From NCBI GenBank assembly GCA_018662225.1, contig JABJGO010000095.1:1-32969 (forward strand): a stretch of 32,969 bases of DNA. Direction: 5' to 3'. A program made the translations under genes and the position numbers. The stretch is from Rhodospirillales bacterium. Its GTDB lineage: Bacteria; Pseudomonadota; Alphaproteobacteria; Rhodospirillales; Casp-alpha2. The notes under the pieces were generated by a model. The model saw only the letters and a program-made list of their open reading frames with translations, was not told where the DNA came from and made no database searches. Below are positions 16,909 through 25,046 of this stretch, piece by piece. Within the stretch, counting starts at the first letter, position 1. Each line of letters starts with the position of its first letter.

Positions 16909-16938
16909 TTGACTATATATGTTATTGCACTATATAAT
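16909..16938 (+). promoter_or_regulatory. Strong sigma-70-type promoter of the sulfite-reduction operon
   Basis: TTGACT (16909-16914, 5 of 6) is separated by 18 bp from a perfect TATAAT (16933-16938) in an A/T-rich stretch. Transcription would start near 16945, leaving a leader of about 59 nt before the DUF2849 gene. It is the best-matching promoter in the window. Confidence 0.75.
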
Positions 16939-16946
16939 CATGGCAA

Positions 16947-17000
16947 ATGAACATCCCGGCGTTTTGGATCGAATCACGCCCGGGCCTTACAAGGATTTAA
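16947..17000 (+). other. Possible leaderless 17-codon upstream ORF and hairpin in the cysI-operon leader
   Basis: An ATG at 16947, within two bases of the predicted transcription start, opens a 17-codon frame (MNIPAFWIESRPGLTRI). Its TAA (16998-17000) ends three bases before the DUF2849 start. A GC-rich inverted repeat lies inside it: CCCGGCGT at 16955-16962 pairs with ACGCCCGGG at 16976-16984 with one bulged C. Together they look like an attenuator-type leader, but the peptide has no cysteine run and no ribosome site, so it may be chance. Confidence 0.25.
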
Positions 17001-17003
17001 GCG

Positions 17004-17363
17004 ATGAGCTTGCAAATCATTACCGCTAACCGCCTGGTCGATGGTGCTGTTGTCTACTACACCACCGACAACGACTGGTCGCAGTGGATTGCTGATGCCG
17101 TTATTTCGGATGACACAGCGTCGGCAGAACCCGCCCTTGCGTTCGCCAAGGCTGATGCCTTTGCCAATGGTATTATCGAACCTTATCTGGTCGACGTGTA
17201 CCGTGAAGCACAGACCATCAAGCCGGTGCGTTACCGTGAAGCCATCCGCGCCCGTGGTCCGTCAATCTACACAAGCTCCGAGCATGGCATGCCCGTAGCC
17301 GCCAAGCTTGATGCGAAATACGCATCCGCTGGCACAGCGACCCCGTACCTGAACGGCCTCTAG
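17004..17363 (+). CDS. DUF2849 protein of the sulfite-reduction operon
   Basis: A 119-residue soluble protein of the DUF2849 family. The family is found in front of cysI in Alphaproteobacteria and has no defined biochemical role; a link to sulfite reduction is inferred from this fixed neighbourhood. No cysteine, membrane segment or signal is visible. AAGGA precedes ATG 17004 by 8 nt. It is the first gene after the promoter at 16909, and cysI follows after 43 bp. Confidence 0.85.
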   Translation: MSLQIITANRLVDGAVVYYTTDNDWSQWIADAVISDDTASAEPALAFAKADAFANGIIEPYLVDVYREAQTIKPVRYREAIRARGPSIYTSSEHGMPVAAKLDAKYASAGTATPYLNGL

Positions 17364-17406
17364 GCTCTCGACTTCCCACTTAAATAATAGCGCGGAGAAA
17401 CAGCGC

Positions 17407-19062
17407 ATGTACCGTTACGATGAGTTTGATCATGCGTTTGTCGCGCAACGCGTGGCGCAGTTCCAGAACCAGGTGGACCGCCGCCTGGATGGCGAACTGA
17501 CCGAAGACGAGTTCAAGCCGTTACGGCTGATGAACGGTCTGTACCTGCAATTGCACGCCTACATGCTGCGTGTGGCTATTCCCTATGGGGTGCTGTCATC
17601 GGCACAAATGCGTCAGTTGGCCCATATTGCCCGGACCTATGACAAGGATTACGGCCATTTCACCACACGTCAGAACATTCAGTATAACTGGCCCAAGCTG
17701 AAAGACGTGCCGGCCATCCTGCATGATCTGGCAGACGTGGAAATGCACGCTATTCAGACCAGCGGGAACTGTATCCGAAACGTGACGGCTGACCCATACG
17801 CTGGTGTCGCGGCGGACGAAGTTGATGATCCACGGGTGTACGCTGAAATTCTGCGCCAGTGGTCGACCCTGCACCCGGAATTTGCCTTCCTGCCCCGCAA
17901 GTTCAAGTTTGCCCTGTCGGGCGCCGTGGAAGATCGAGCCGCTGTGAAGCTGCACGATATCGGCCTTTATATCCGCAGAAACGAAGCGGGCGAAGTGGGC
18001 TTTGAGGTTCTGGTCGGTGGCGGTCAGGGCCGCACCCCCATCATCGCAAAGACCATCTGTGACTTCCTGCCCAAGCAGCATTTGTTGTCTTATATGGAAG
18101 CCATCATGCGGGTTTATAACGAACACGGACGGCGCGATAACAAATATAAGGCCCGTATCAAAATCCTGTTGAATGCCACCGGCGTGGATGAATTCCGCCA
18201 TCAGGTCGAGGCCCAATGGGAACAGATCAAAGATCGCGACTACGACCTGCCTGAATCAGAGATGCAGCGCATTCAGACTTATTTCGCGCCACCTGATTAC
18301 GACGTTCTGGACGCCACCCAAAAATCGTTTGAGCTTCAAAAATTTGAAGATCCCGTATTTGGGACGTGGGTGAAAAACAACGTGGTCGGCCACAAGCGGC
18401 CCGGTTACGCCGTTGCCAATATCTCCTTGAAGCCTGTGGGTGGCATTCCGGGGGATGCCACGTCCGAACAGATGGATGTGGTTGCTGATCTGGCTGACCG
18501 TTACAGCTTTGGTGAAATCCGCGTCACCCACCGCCAGAATCTGGTTCTGCCGGATGTGAAATTGACCGATTTGTTTGCCCTGTTCGAAGAACTGCATCAG
18601 TACGGACTTTCCACCCCTAATCATGGCCGTGCAACGGATATTATTGCGTGTCCGGGGCTTGATTATTGCTCACTGGCTAACGCCCGCGCTATTCCGGTGG
18701 CCCAGCGCCTGTCCGAGCGCCTGCACGAAATTCGTGCCGTTCACGATCTGCGCGATATGCACCTGAATATTTCCGGCTGTATCAATGCCTGCGGCCATCA
18801 CCATGTGGGGGCCATCGGCATTCTGGGTGTGGACCGTCGCGGCGAAGAATTCTATCAGATCACGTTGGGTGGATCAGCATTTGAAGACGCATCCATCGGC
18901 GACATCATCGGCCCGGCGTTTGCCAGTGACGATGTGGTCGAAGCCGTGGAAAATATCATCCGCACCTATGTAAATAACCGCGAAGGCGAAGAACGCTTTA
19001 TCGACACGTACCGCCGCGTCGGTCTCAAGCTGTTTAAGGAGAAGCTTTATGGCACTGATTAA
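17407..19062 (+). CDS. cysI: Sulfite (or nitrite/sulfite) reductase, siroheme/[4Fe-4S] hemoprotein
   Basis: A cytoplasmic assimilatory enzyme of 551 residues that takes sulfite to sulfide with six electrons. The duplicated ferredoxin-reductase-like plus siroheme fold is recognisable: first half with HFTTRQNIQYNWPKL at 84-98, second half with TRLQ-like VTHRQNL (373-379). The cluster/siroheme cysteines are C415-x5-C421 and C458-x3-C462 (CPGLDYC, GCINACG). GGAG lies 9 nt before ATG 17407. No CysJ flavoprotein is nearby, so ferredoxin or another donor is likely. The last 14 bases overlap the DUF934 gene. Nitrite reductase (NirA) is the alternative, but the DUF2849/DUF934/cobA company favours sulfite. 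Confidence 0.92.
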   Translation: MYRYDEFDHAFVAQRVAQFQNQVDRRLDGELTEDEFKPLRLMNGLYLQLHAYMLRVAIPYGVLSSAQMRQLAHIARTYDKDYGHFTTRQNIQYNWPKLKDVPAILHDLADVEMHAIQTSGNCIRNVTADPYAGVAADEVDDPRVYAEILRQWSTLHPEFAFLPRKFKFALSGAVEDRAAVKLHDIGLYIRRNEAGEVGFEVLVGGGQGRTPIIAKTICDFLPKQHLLSYMEAIMRVYNEHGRRDNKYKARIKILLNATGVDEFRHQVEAQWEQIKDRDYDLPESEMQRIQTYFAPPDYDVLDATQKSFELQKFEDPVFGTWVKNNVVGHKRPGYAVANISLKPVGGIPGDATSEQMDVVADLADRYSFGEIRVTHRQNLVLPDVKLTDLFALFEELHQYGLSTPNHGRATDIIACPGLDYCSLANARAIPVAQRLSERLHEIRAVHDLRDMHLNISGCINACGHHHVGAIGILGVDRRGEEFYQITLGGSAFEDASIGDIIGPAFASDDVVEAVENIIRTYVNNREGEERFIDTYRRVGLKLFKEKLYGTD

Positions 19063-19546
19063 GGATGGTGAGCTGATCGAAGACGCCTTCGTCACACTCG
19101 GCGACGAAGGCGTAATCCCCAGTGGGGCCCGCGCTGTTATTGTCAGCGTCGAACGGTGGCAGACAGACAGTGCACTTCTCACAAAAAGCATGGAACGGGT
19201 CGGTGTGCTGCTGCAACCTGACCAGTCCCCTGATCTGATCGCGGATGATCTGGACAAGATCAGCGTTGTTGCCCTGCACTTTCCGGTGTTCAGCGATGGG
19301 CGTGGGTTTTCTCAGGCCCGGCGTTTGCGCGAAACCTACGATTTCAAGGGTGAAATTCGGGGCACCGGGCACCTGATCCGCGACCAGTATCTGTTCCTGC
19401 ATCGCTGTGGCTTCAACGCCATTGAAGTGGCCGACGACGTGGAAGCCGCCCAGTGGAAGATCGCCATGGAAGAATTTTCATTGTTCTACCAAAACACGGT
19501 TGATGATCGTAACCCCGTCATGCGGATGCGGCACGGAGCCAGCTAG
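19049..19546 (+). CDS. DUF934 protein of the sulfite-reduction operon
   Basis: A 165-residue soluble protein of the DUF934 family, often annotated as an oxidoreductase probably involved in sulfite reduction. The family core is visible: FPVFSDGRGFSQARRLRE at about 78-95 and RGTGHLIRDQYLFLHRCGF at about 103-121. No cofactor motif is clear. Its start ATG 19049 lies inside the 3' end of cysI, with AAGGAG 7 nt upstream, so translation is coupled. In many Alphaproteobacteria cysH sits between cysI and this gene; here it is absent. Confidence 0.88.
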   Translation: MALIKDGELIEDAFVTLGDEGVIPSGARAVIVSVERWQTDSALLTKSMERVGVLLQPDQSPDLIADDLDKISVVALHFPVFSDGRGFSQARRLRETYDFKGEIRGTGHLIRDQYLFLHRCGFNAIEVADDVEAAQWKIAMEEFSLFYQNTVDDRNPVMRMRHGAS

Positions 19547-19555
19547 CTGGTTTTT
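19539..19555 (+). terminator. Weak terminator-like palindrome after DUF934
   Basis: The 12-bp palindrome CCAGCTAGCTGG (19539-19550) contains the DUF934 stop codon and is followed directly by five T. As RNA it gives only a 4-5 bp stem with a CTAG loop, so at best partial termination before cobA is plausible. Confidence 0.3.
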
Positions 19556-19631
19556 AGCCACAGATTTAGGATTGACACCACGAAAAATCTGCTGCACACG
19601 ATGGGTTTATGCAGCCATATAGAATTCACAC

Positions 19632-20390
19632 ATGACGAATAAAGCGAACACAGTCTATCTGGTCGGTGCAGGCCCCGGTGATCCGGACCTGTTGACCGTC
19701 AAGGCATTGCGGTTAATCCAACAGGCTGACGTGGTGGTTTATGACCGCCTGGTGTCTGATCCCATTCTCGCCCTGATTCCAGGCAGCGCCAAACGGGTCT
19801 TTGCCGGTAAGCGTGCACGCGACCACTACATGCCCCAGGACGAAATCAATGCCCTGTTGGTGGAAACCGCCCGTTCGGGCCAGATGGTTGTACGCCTGAA
19901 AGGTGGCGATCCATTCGTATTTGGCCGGGGCGGTGAAGAAGCCGTTCAACTGGCCAAAAACAACATCAAATTTGAAGTGGTGCCCGGCATCACTTCATCG
20001 GCTGGCTGTGCGGCCTACGCTGGCATCCCCCTCACCCACCGCGACCACGCCCACAGCGTGCGGTTCGTGACCGGCCATACTCAACACGGTGACGAGCCTG
20101 AGTTGAACTGGCAGAGCCTGGCTGACCCCACCACCACGCTGGTGGTCTACATGGGGATGTCCAATGCACCCATCATCTCGAAACGTTTGATCGAAGCGGG
20201 GCTGGACGCGGATACCCCCGCCGCCGCCATCAACATGGGCACCCGGCCCGAGCAACAAGTGGTGCGCTCGACCCTAAAGGATTTACCGCAAGCCATTGTG
20301 GATAGTGCCCTGAGCGGTGCCACGCTGCTGGTTATTGGGTCAGTTGTCGATCTGGCCGATACCATTTCGTGGTTTAACCCCGAAGACTAA
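19632..20390 (+). CDS. cobA: Uroporphyrinogen-III C-methyltransferase (SUMT)
   Basis: A 252-residue SAM-dependent methylase that converts uroporphyrinogen III to precorrin-2, the first committed step of siroheme (and cobalamin). The motifs are VGAGPGDPDLLT (11-22), VVRLKGGDPFVFGRGGEE and PGITSS. It is the single-domain form: the dehydrogenase/chelatase domain of CysG is missing. The next gene supplies a chelatase, and it overlaps the cobA stop (TAATG). An 85-bp gap separates it from DUF934, yet orientation and pathway link it to cysI, whose siroheme it would help make. Confidence 0.95.
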   Translation: MTNKANTVYLVGAGPGDPDLLTVKALRLIQQADVVVYDRLVSDPILALIPGSAKRVFAGKRARDHYMPQDEINALLVETARSGQMVVRLKGGDPFVFGRGGEEAVQLAKNNIKFEVVPGITSSAGCAAYAGIPLTHRDHAHSVRFVTGHTQHGDEPELNWQSLADPTTTLVVYMGMSNAPIISKRLIEAGLDADTPAAAINMGTRPEQQVVRSTLKDLPQAIVDSALSGATLLVIGSVVDLADTISWFNPED

Positions 20391-21205
20391 TGGACACGCA
20401 GCGTACCCCGGATCACTGGCCTGAAGCACTTGTTCTGCTGCTGGCCCACGGATCGGAAACCACCCCCGGTGCGGCACAATTGGTAAAACGACACGCCGCT
20501 ACGCTCAAATCACAAAACCTGTTTGCCGACGCGCGGGCGGCTTTCTTACGCGACACGCCCCACCCCCGCGATGTGATCGATGCGTCACCACACAAAGATA
20601 TCTACATCGTGCCTTTTATGATCAGCGAAGGATATTCCATTGAGGTTCTGATCCCCGAAGCTCTCGGCCTGACCGGCCCTCTCACGGAACGGATCAGCAA
20701 ACAGGGTCGCCGCCGCATCCATCTGTGCCACAGCATCGGCACACACGATGCCATCACCGATGAGATTGTGACAACGGTCAACACACTGATTAAGGACAAC
20801 AGCCTGGCATCACAAGATACCTCGGTTCTCATCGCGGCCCACGGCACAAAACGTCACCCAGGCAACAATCAGCAATCCACTGGGGTGGCCGCATCAATCG
20901 CCAACCGCTGCCCGGTTCAGAGCGCCCACGCTATCTTTCTGGAAGAGCCCCCGTTCATTACGGACTGGCAATCCTTAAGCACCGGCCCAAACACCATCGT
21001 GATTCCACACCTGATGACCACCGGCAGTCACGCTACAATAGATGTGCCTGAAATGCTGGGTATCCCCAATACCCATGAAACGTTCGGTCCGCACCACGTA
21101 GCGGGGCGGTATTTATGGTACACGCCCGTTGTTGGCAGCTTCAGTTCAATTCCGGAGATCGCCGTGGACCGCATCCATGATTGGGACCGGGCGAACGCGG
21201 GCTGA
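20390..21205 (+). CDS. CbiX/SirB-type sirohydrochlorin chelatase, two-domain
   Basis: A 271-residue protein with two CbiX-like halves, expected to insert Fe2+ into sirohydrochlorin (siroheme) or Co2+ (cobalamin). Half 1 has LLAHGSE (H20) and VPFMISEGYSIE, where the second catalytic histidine of the family is replaced by S83. Half 2 keeps both: H151 in IAAHGTK and H214 in TTGSHATIDVPE. So the active site appears to be in the second half. Its ATG shares a base with the cobA stop, and the gene closes the operon. With cobA and this gene, only the precorrin-2 oxidation step lacks a local gene. It ends 4 bp from the convergent coiled-coil gene, with no terminator between them. Confidence 0.87.
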   Translation: MDTQRTPDHWPEALVLLLAHGSETTPGAAQLVKRHAATLKSQNLFADARAAFLRDTPHPRDVIDASPHKDIYIVPFMISEGYSIEVLIPEALGLTGPLTERISKQGRRRIHLCHSIGTHDAITDEIVTTVNTLIKDNSLASQDTSVLIAAHGTKRHPGNNQQSTGVAASIANRCPVQSAHAIFLEEPPFITDWQSLSTGPNTIVIPHLMTTGSHATIDVPEMLGIPNTHETFGPHHVAGRYLWYTPVVGSFSSIPEIAVDRIHDWDRANAG

Positions 21206-21209
21206 GCGG

Positions 21210-24200
21210 CTACCCATCATCCCGATCGATAGCCCGGTTGAGCAGCATGAACAGCTTGCCCATGTCGGATGACAGCAGAGTGGTGTTCATGACGTTTTCT
21301 GTATCGCGCTTCTTGGCTTCTTCCACCAGATTGTGGAACTGCTTGATATAGCGCGACACGTAATCGCGGAAGGCCTGATCTTCGCGGTAGTGTTCCTCGA
21401 TAACCGACAGCTTGTTCTTTTCGCGGAAACCCAGAATCTTGCGCACGAACACGCCCTTCTCACCCCTGTTGTAGCGCCGCCAATCATCCTCGGTGACTTC
21501 GGTTTCAAGCAGGCGGTTCATATCAACGGCCAGCGATTGCAGGCGCTCCATAATGAACGTGGCGTGACGCAGGAAGTCGTCGGTGGCCGACAGCTTGGCG
21601 CGTTCTTTCAGTTCTTTCAGAACCGTTTCAGCGCCTTCCGATACCACCCGCATATCTTCTGTGCGCTGTTTCAGGGCACCTGCTGCTTTTTCGGTCTGCT
21701 CCACCGCTTCCTTCGATACCCGCTTCATATCTTCGGCATGGGATTTTACTTTTTTGTCCCAGGCATTCAGGCGGCTCGTGGACTCGTCGGTGATGGTGGC
21801 AACTTCCTTATGGCGCTGGGCAATAGACTCTCCAAGCGCATTCAGGTTCTTATCCGCCGCTTGTGCCGTGTCGGTAATCGCTTGCATCTGGTGCTGAATG
21901 ATCTGATTGGTAGATGTCATCTTACCGGCAATTTGCGAGGCGATAGCATCGGCGCTCTGGGCATTTTCGCGCAACTGCCCGGTGGCCGCATTCATCTTTC
22001 TGGCGTTCTCGTCCACCATGGCACCGGCACTGTTGGCGTGGCCGGCCAGTGATTTCCCGACGTCGCCGAGGCGTTCCACCGCATTGGCAGCAACGCCCGT
22101 CAAATCACGGGCCTGATTGCCCACCGCATCCGAAGCCATCTCCATATCCGACTTGGTGCGCCGTGATGTATCGTCCAGTTCTTGTATACGCTGTAACAGA
22201 ACCTGACCGATTTCACGCAAGCTTTCCGACGTACGTTCAGCGGTGTTGTCCAAATCGACAGCCCCTTCACGCAAGCCCTCTCTGGCCGACATGACTTTCT
22301 CTGCTGCCCGCTCTGACGCCAGCGACAGATCACCTGATTGTTTGGACATGGCCGTATTGACCTGTGACAGAAGCCGGGTTGCCTTGTCCACAGCCATGTC
22401 TACATCGCTGCTGCGCTGGGTCAGGGTTTCAGACACCGTATCCAGTTGTTCCGTTGCCTTGGTGGTGGCATTGGTGACGGTGGATGCGTGATCCTGTAGC
22501 TGGTCGCCATAGCTCCGCAGGTGTTCGGATGCGCGCTGATAGGAATCGTCGACCTGATCCGTGCGTGACTTCAACATCTCGCCTATGGAACCAAGGCGCG
22601 ACTCTGATTGTTCCAGCGTACCGTCCATGGTGCTTGCATAGCGTTCAACCGATGAGGCGATGTCTTGCAACCTGGAAGACGCATCTTCCGACTTTGCCAC
22701 GGCCTGGTCCACTTCTTCGCGCATGGCCCCGCCGGCGTTCCTCAGATTTCCAACCGCTTCAAAGGCTTCCTCAGAAACCGATGCTGCGCCGTTCATCAAA
22801 CGCTTGGTAACCTCATCAATGTCGCCCGTTGCCGTATTGCTGGCTTCGTTTAACCACTCGGTCTGACCTTTCAGCGTTTCACCACTGCTGATCAGACGTT
22901 GTTCGACCGCACCCAATTGAGCCTCGATAGACGCTGCCCCTTCCTGCAAATCTGTGGATACTTTTGTAACCCGTTGGGTCGCGTCGTCGGTTGCGTTGTT
23001 AAGACCCTGGGTTTGGCGATCAAATGCGTCGCTGACCAATGACAGCAATCGCGCCGCACGGTCGGTCGATGTGGTGAGTTCACGTGAAGACTCGCGTAAG
23101 GCCTCTTCACTTCGTGACACGCTCTCGGTCGCCACGTCCGATGCCTTACCGATATTGCCAACGCTTTCGCCCAGCAAGTCATCCAGATTTTTCACTTTGC
23201 CCGATGCTTCATCAGATGCAGACAACAGCTCCGCCAACCGGTTTTTCACTTCATCACTCACATGTTCCAGGCGCGATTCGATGCGGTCTGATGCATCGCC
23301 CAGTTCACCGGTTTGCCGAATAATGGCATCCGAGCCAAGTTGCGATGTTTTGGTGATCCGTTCGTTTACATCGGCTAAACGGCCGCCTTCCTCACGGATG
23401 GTTTTCTGTACCGTATCCAATGAATTCAGGGTCTCGGTTGATGTATCACGCAGGTTCCTGGAATGGTCGTCCACATTATCGCTGAGCATACCAAGCCGCG
23501 CGGTGACACTTTCGGCCATCAGGCTCATATCATCCAACTGGCCGCGAAACCCGTCTACCGTATCCTGTGTTTGTGTCGATGAAGCAGTCACTTCGTCAGC
23601 GGACTGGCGCAAGGTGCTGGTCACCCGTTGCACATTGTTGATGCCTTGTTCCGTGGCACCATCAATAGCGGCGACTTGTTCAGAGAAGTTCTTGCTGATT
23701 GATGAAATTCTGTTCGCCGCGCGTTCTGTGGCGCTATCCAGATCGGTCGAGCGTTCGTGCAGGGTTTCGCCCACATCGGCCAGGCGGACCTCGGTTTCAC
23801 CGGCGATGCGTTCGATATTCTGGGCCTGATTGGCCAGTGTTTCGGTTGAACTGCGCACGCGTTCTGATGCTTCGTTGGATGCGTCGCCCAGTTGGCTTGA
23901 GCGTTTCTCCAACTCCTCGCCCACACGCCCAATTTCACCGATAACCCGACCACTGACCGTGGTCAGACTATCAGCACCCTTTTCCAGAGCATCGGTCACC
24001 GAGGTTACGCCCACTTCAGCATCTGTGGTGATGGCATTGACTTCATCTATACGACGCCGGAATTCGTCGCCCACATCCTTGATGCGCTCGCTGGCACGCT
24101 GGGTAGCACCTTGCAAATCACGGGTGGTTCGTTCCAGATCGCCGACGGTTTCACGCACCGAATCAGACACCACATCCGAGGTATCGCGCAAGGACGTGGA

Positions 24201-25046
24201 CTGACGCGCTAATGAGCCTTCGATATCTTCGGCCCGGCGTTCCAGATTTTCGGCTGCATATGATAATACCGCCTGTTGTTCACTCAGCATATTGCGCAGC
24301 ATTTCCGCCTGTTGGGCGGCACGCTCGGAACGATCATCCATGATCCCGGAGTGACGAGCCAGCGATTCCGTGCTGGTTTCGAAATGCTGGGCTGCGTTGC
24401 GAACCTGGCTGACCATATCGTTGGCTTTTTCTTCCAGGACCTCGCCCACCGCATCGCCTTGGCGCACGGCGGCACTGACCACATTGGAGAAATGCTCGCC
24501 ACGCTCAACGAATACCTGGGTGGAGCGTTCCGTTGCCTGCACGGCATTATCTGTGCCATCAACCAGATCACGAGTTCTCTCACGCAGGGATTCAGTCAGG
24601 TCTTCGGTTTGATGCCGCAGGCTGTGGCCGCGTTCGAAGAAAGCCACCACCATCCACAACAAAGCAAGCGGCGTAACCACACCAGCGGCAATGCCGCCTA
24701 ATTCATGGGGCAGCAGCACACCCAGATTGTTCCAGCCCAGGTGTAACTCGACAGTGTCATAGACCAGATAGCTCCAGAGAACCGTGACGATTGATCCGAC
24801 AATGACCGGAATTCGGTAGCGCAACAAAAATGGGGCCTGCCATTCAGGCGGCTCCAAATCAGCATTCGCCATATTATCGACGTGGCTTTGCGGGTTTGTC
24901 TGGCCCGCTAGTCCGGCATCCAGATTGGTCCCAACCCGCGCGTGGTCGTACGTCCCGGTTTCGATGGATTCAACACCGTTGGTGTTTTCGGTTTCTCCAT
25001 CACTCTCGGCAGAAACGCCGTTTATGGAAGTTGGTTTATCAGCCAT
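21210..25046 (-). CDS. Giant inner-membrane-anchored coiled-coil protein with 25-residue repeats
   Basis: A 1278-residue protein that I cannot assign to a named family. Residues 1-78 are hydrophilic. Two hydrophobic helices (about 79-96 and 117-137) form a membrane hairpin. Basic residues flank its outer edges (RYR before, ERGHSLR after), so the long C-terminal part should be cytoplasmic. Residues 154-1149 divide without gaps into 40 repeats of 25 residues (one of 21), a continuous coiled coil. Residues 1150-1278 are a separate C-terminal domain containing TEDDWRRYNRGEKGVFVRK and many aromatic and charged residues. I see no cysteine in the protein. I start at ATG 25046, where GGGG lies 5 nt upstream; an in-frame TTG at 25094 lacks a ribosome site. 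The architecture recalls TipN of Caulobacter (two N-terminal helices plus cytoplasmic coiled coil). A structural, tethering or cell-pole role is an inference. Confidence 0.85.
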   Translation of the reverse strand: MADKPTSINGVSAESDGETENTNGVESIETGTYDHARVGTNLDAGLAGQTNPQSHVDNMANADLEPPEWQAPFLLRYRIPVIVGSIVTVLWSYLVYDTVELHLGWNNLGVLLPHELGGIAAGVVTPLALLWMVVAFFERGHSLRHQTEDLTESLRERTRDLVDGTDNAVQATERSTQVFVERGEHFSNVVSAAVRQGDAVGEVLEEKANDMVSQVRNAAQHFETSTESLARHSGIMDDRSERAAQQAEMLRNMLSEQQAVLSYAAENLERRAEDIEGSLARQSTSLRDTSDVVSDSVRETVGDLERTTRDLQGATQRASERIKDVGDEFRRRIDEVNAITTDAEVGVTSVTDALEKGADSLTTVSGRVIGEIGRVGEELEKRSSQLGDASNEASERVRSSTETLANQAQNIERIAGETEVRLADVGETLHERSTDLDSATERAANRISSISKNFSEQVAAIDGATEQGINNVQRVTSTLRQSADEVTASSTQTQDTVDGFRGQLDDMSLMAESVTARLGMLSDNVDDHSRNLRDTSTETLNSLDTVQKTIREEGGRLADVNERITKTSQLGSDAIIRQTGELGDASDRIESRLEHVSDEVKNRLAELLSASDEASGKVKNLDDLLGESVGNIGKASDVATESVSRSEEALRESSRELTTSTDRAARLLSLVSDAFDRQTQGLNNATDDATQRVTKVSTDLQEGAASIEAQLGAVEQRLISSGETLKGQTEWLNEASNTATGDIDEVTKRLMNGAASVSEEAFEAVGNLRNAGGAMREEVDQAVAKSEDASSRLQDIASSVERYASTMDGTLEQSESRLGSIGEMLKSRTDQVDDSYQRASEHLRSYGDQLQDHASTVTNATTKATEQLDTVSETLTQRSSDVDMAVDKATRLLSQVNTAMSKQSGDLSLASERAAEKVMSAREGLREGAVDLDNTAERTSESLREIGQVLLQRIQELDDTSRRTKSDMEMASDAVGNQARDLTGVAANAVERLGDVGKSLAGHANSAGAMVDENARKMNAATGQLRENAQSADAIASQIAGKMTSTNQIIQHQMQAITDTAQAADKNLNALGESIAQRHKEVATITDESTSRLNAWDKKVKSHAEDMKRVSKEAVEQTEKAAGALKQRTEDMRVVSEGAETVLKELKERAKLSATDDFLRHATFIMERLQSLAVDMNRLLETEVTEDDWRRYNRGEKGVFVRKILGFREKNKLSVIEEHYREDQAFRDYVSRYIKQFHNLVEEAKKRDTENVMNTTLLSSDMGKLFMLLNRAIDRDDG
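21600..24587 (-). repeat. Forty tandem 25-codon (75-bp) coiled-coil repeats
   Basis: The coding repeat covers residues 154-1149 of the coiled-coil protein. Counting by eye, position 1 of each repeat is L, I, V, M or F in all 40. Position 8 is large and hydrophobic in 37 (Ala in the other three), and position 19 in about 34. Positions 5, 12 and 15 are mostly Ala, Ser, Thr or Gly. The spacing 4-3-4-3-4-3-4 between core positions equals 7+7+11. The repeats are well diverged in sequence, so they are old and not a recent DNA expansion. Repeat 14 (residues 479-499, bases 23550-23612) has only 21 residues, that is three plain heptads. Confidence 0.9.

Noticed and set aside
21333-24701. Long plus-strand frames (up to 291 codons) opposite the coiled-coil gene
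   Set aside because: They arise from the periodic codon pattern of the 25-residue repeats; the minus-strand frame is continuous, has a membrane anchor and a ribosome site, and explains the whole region.
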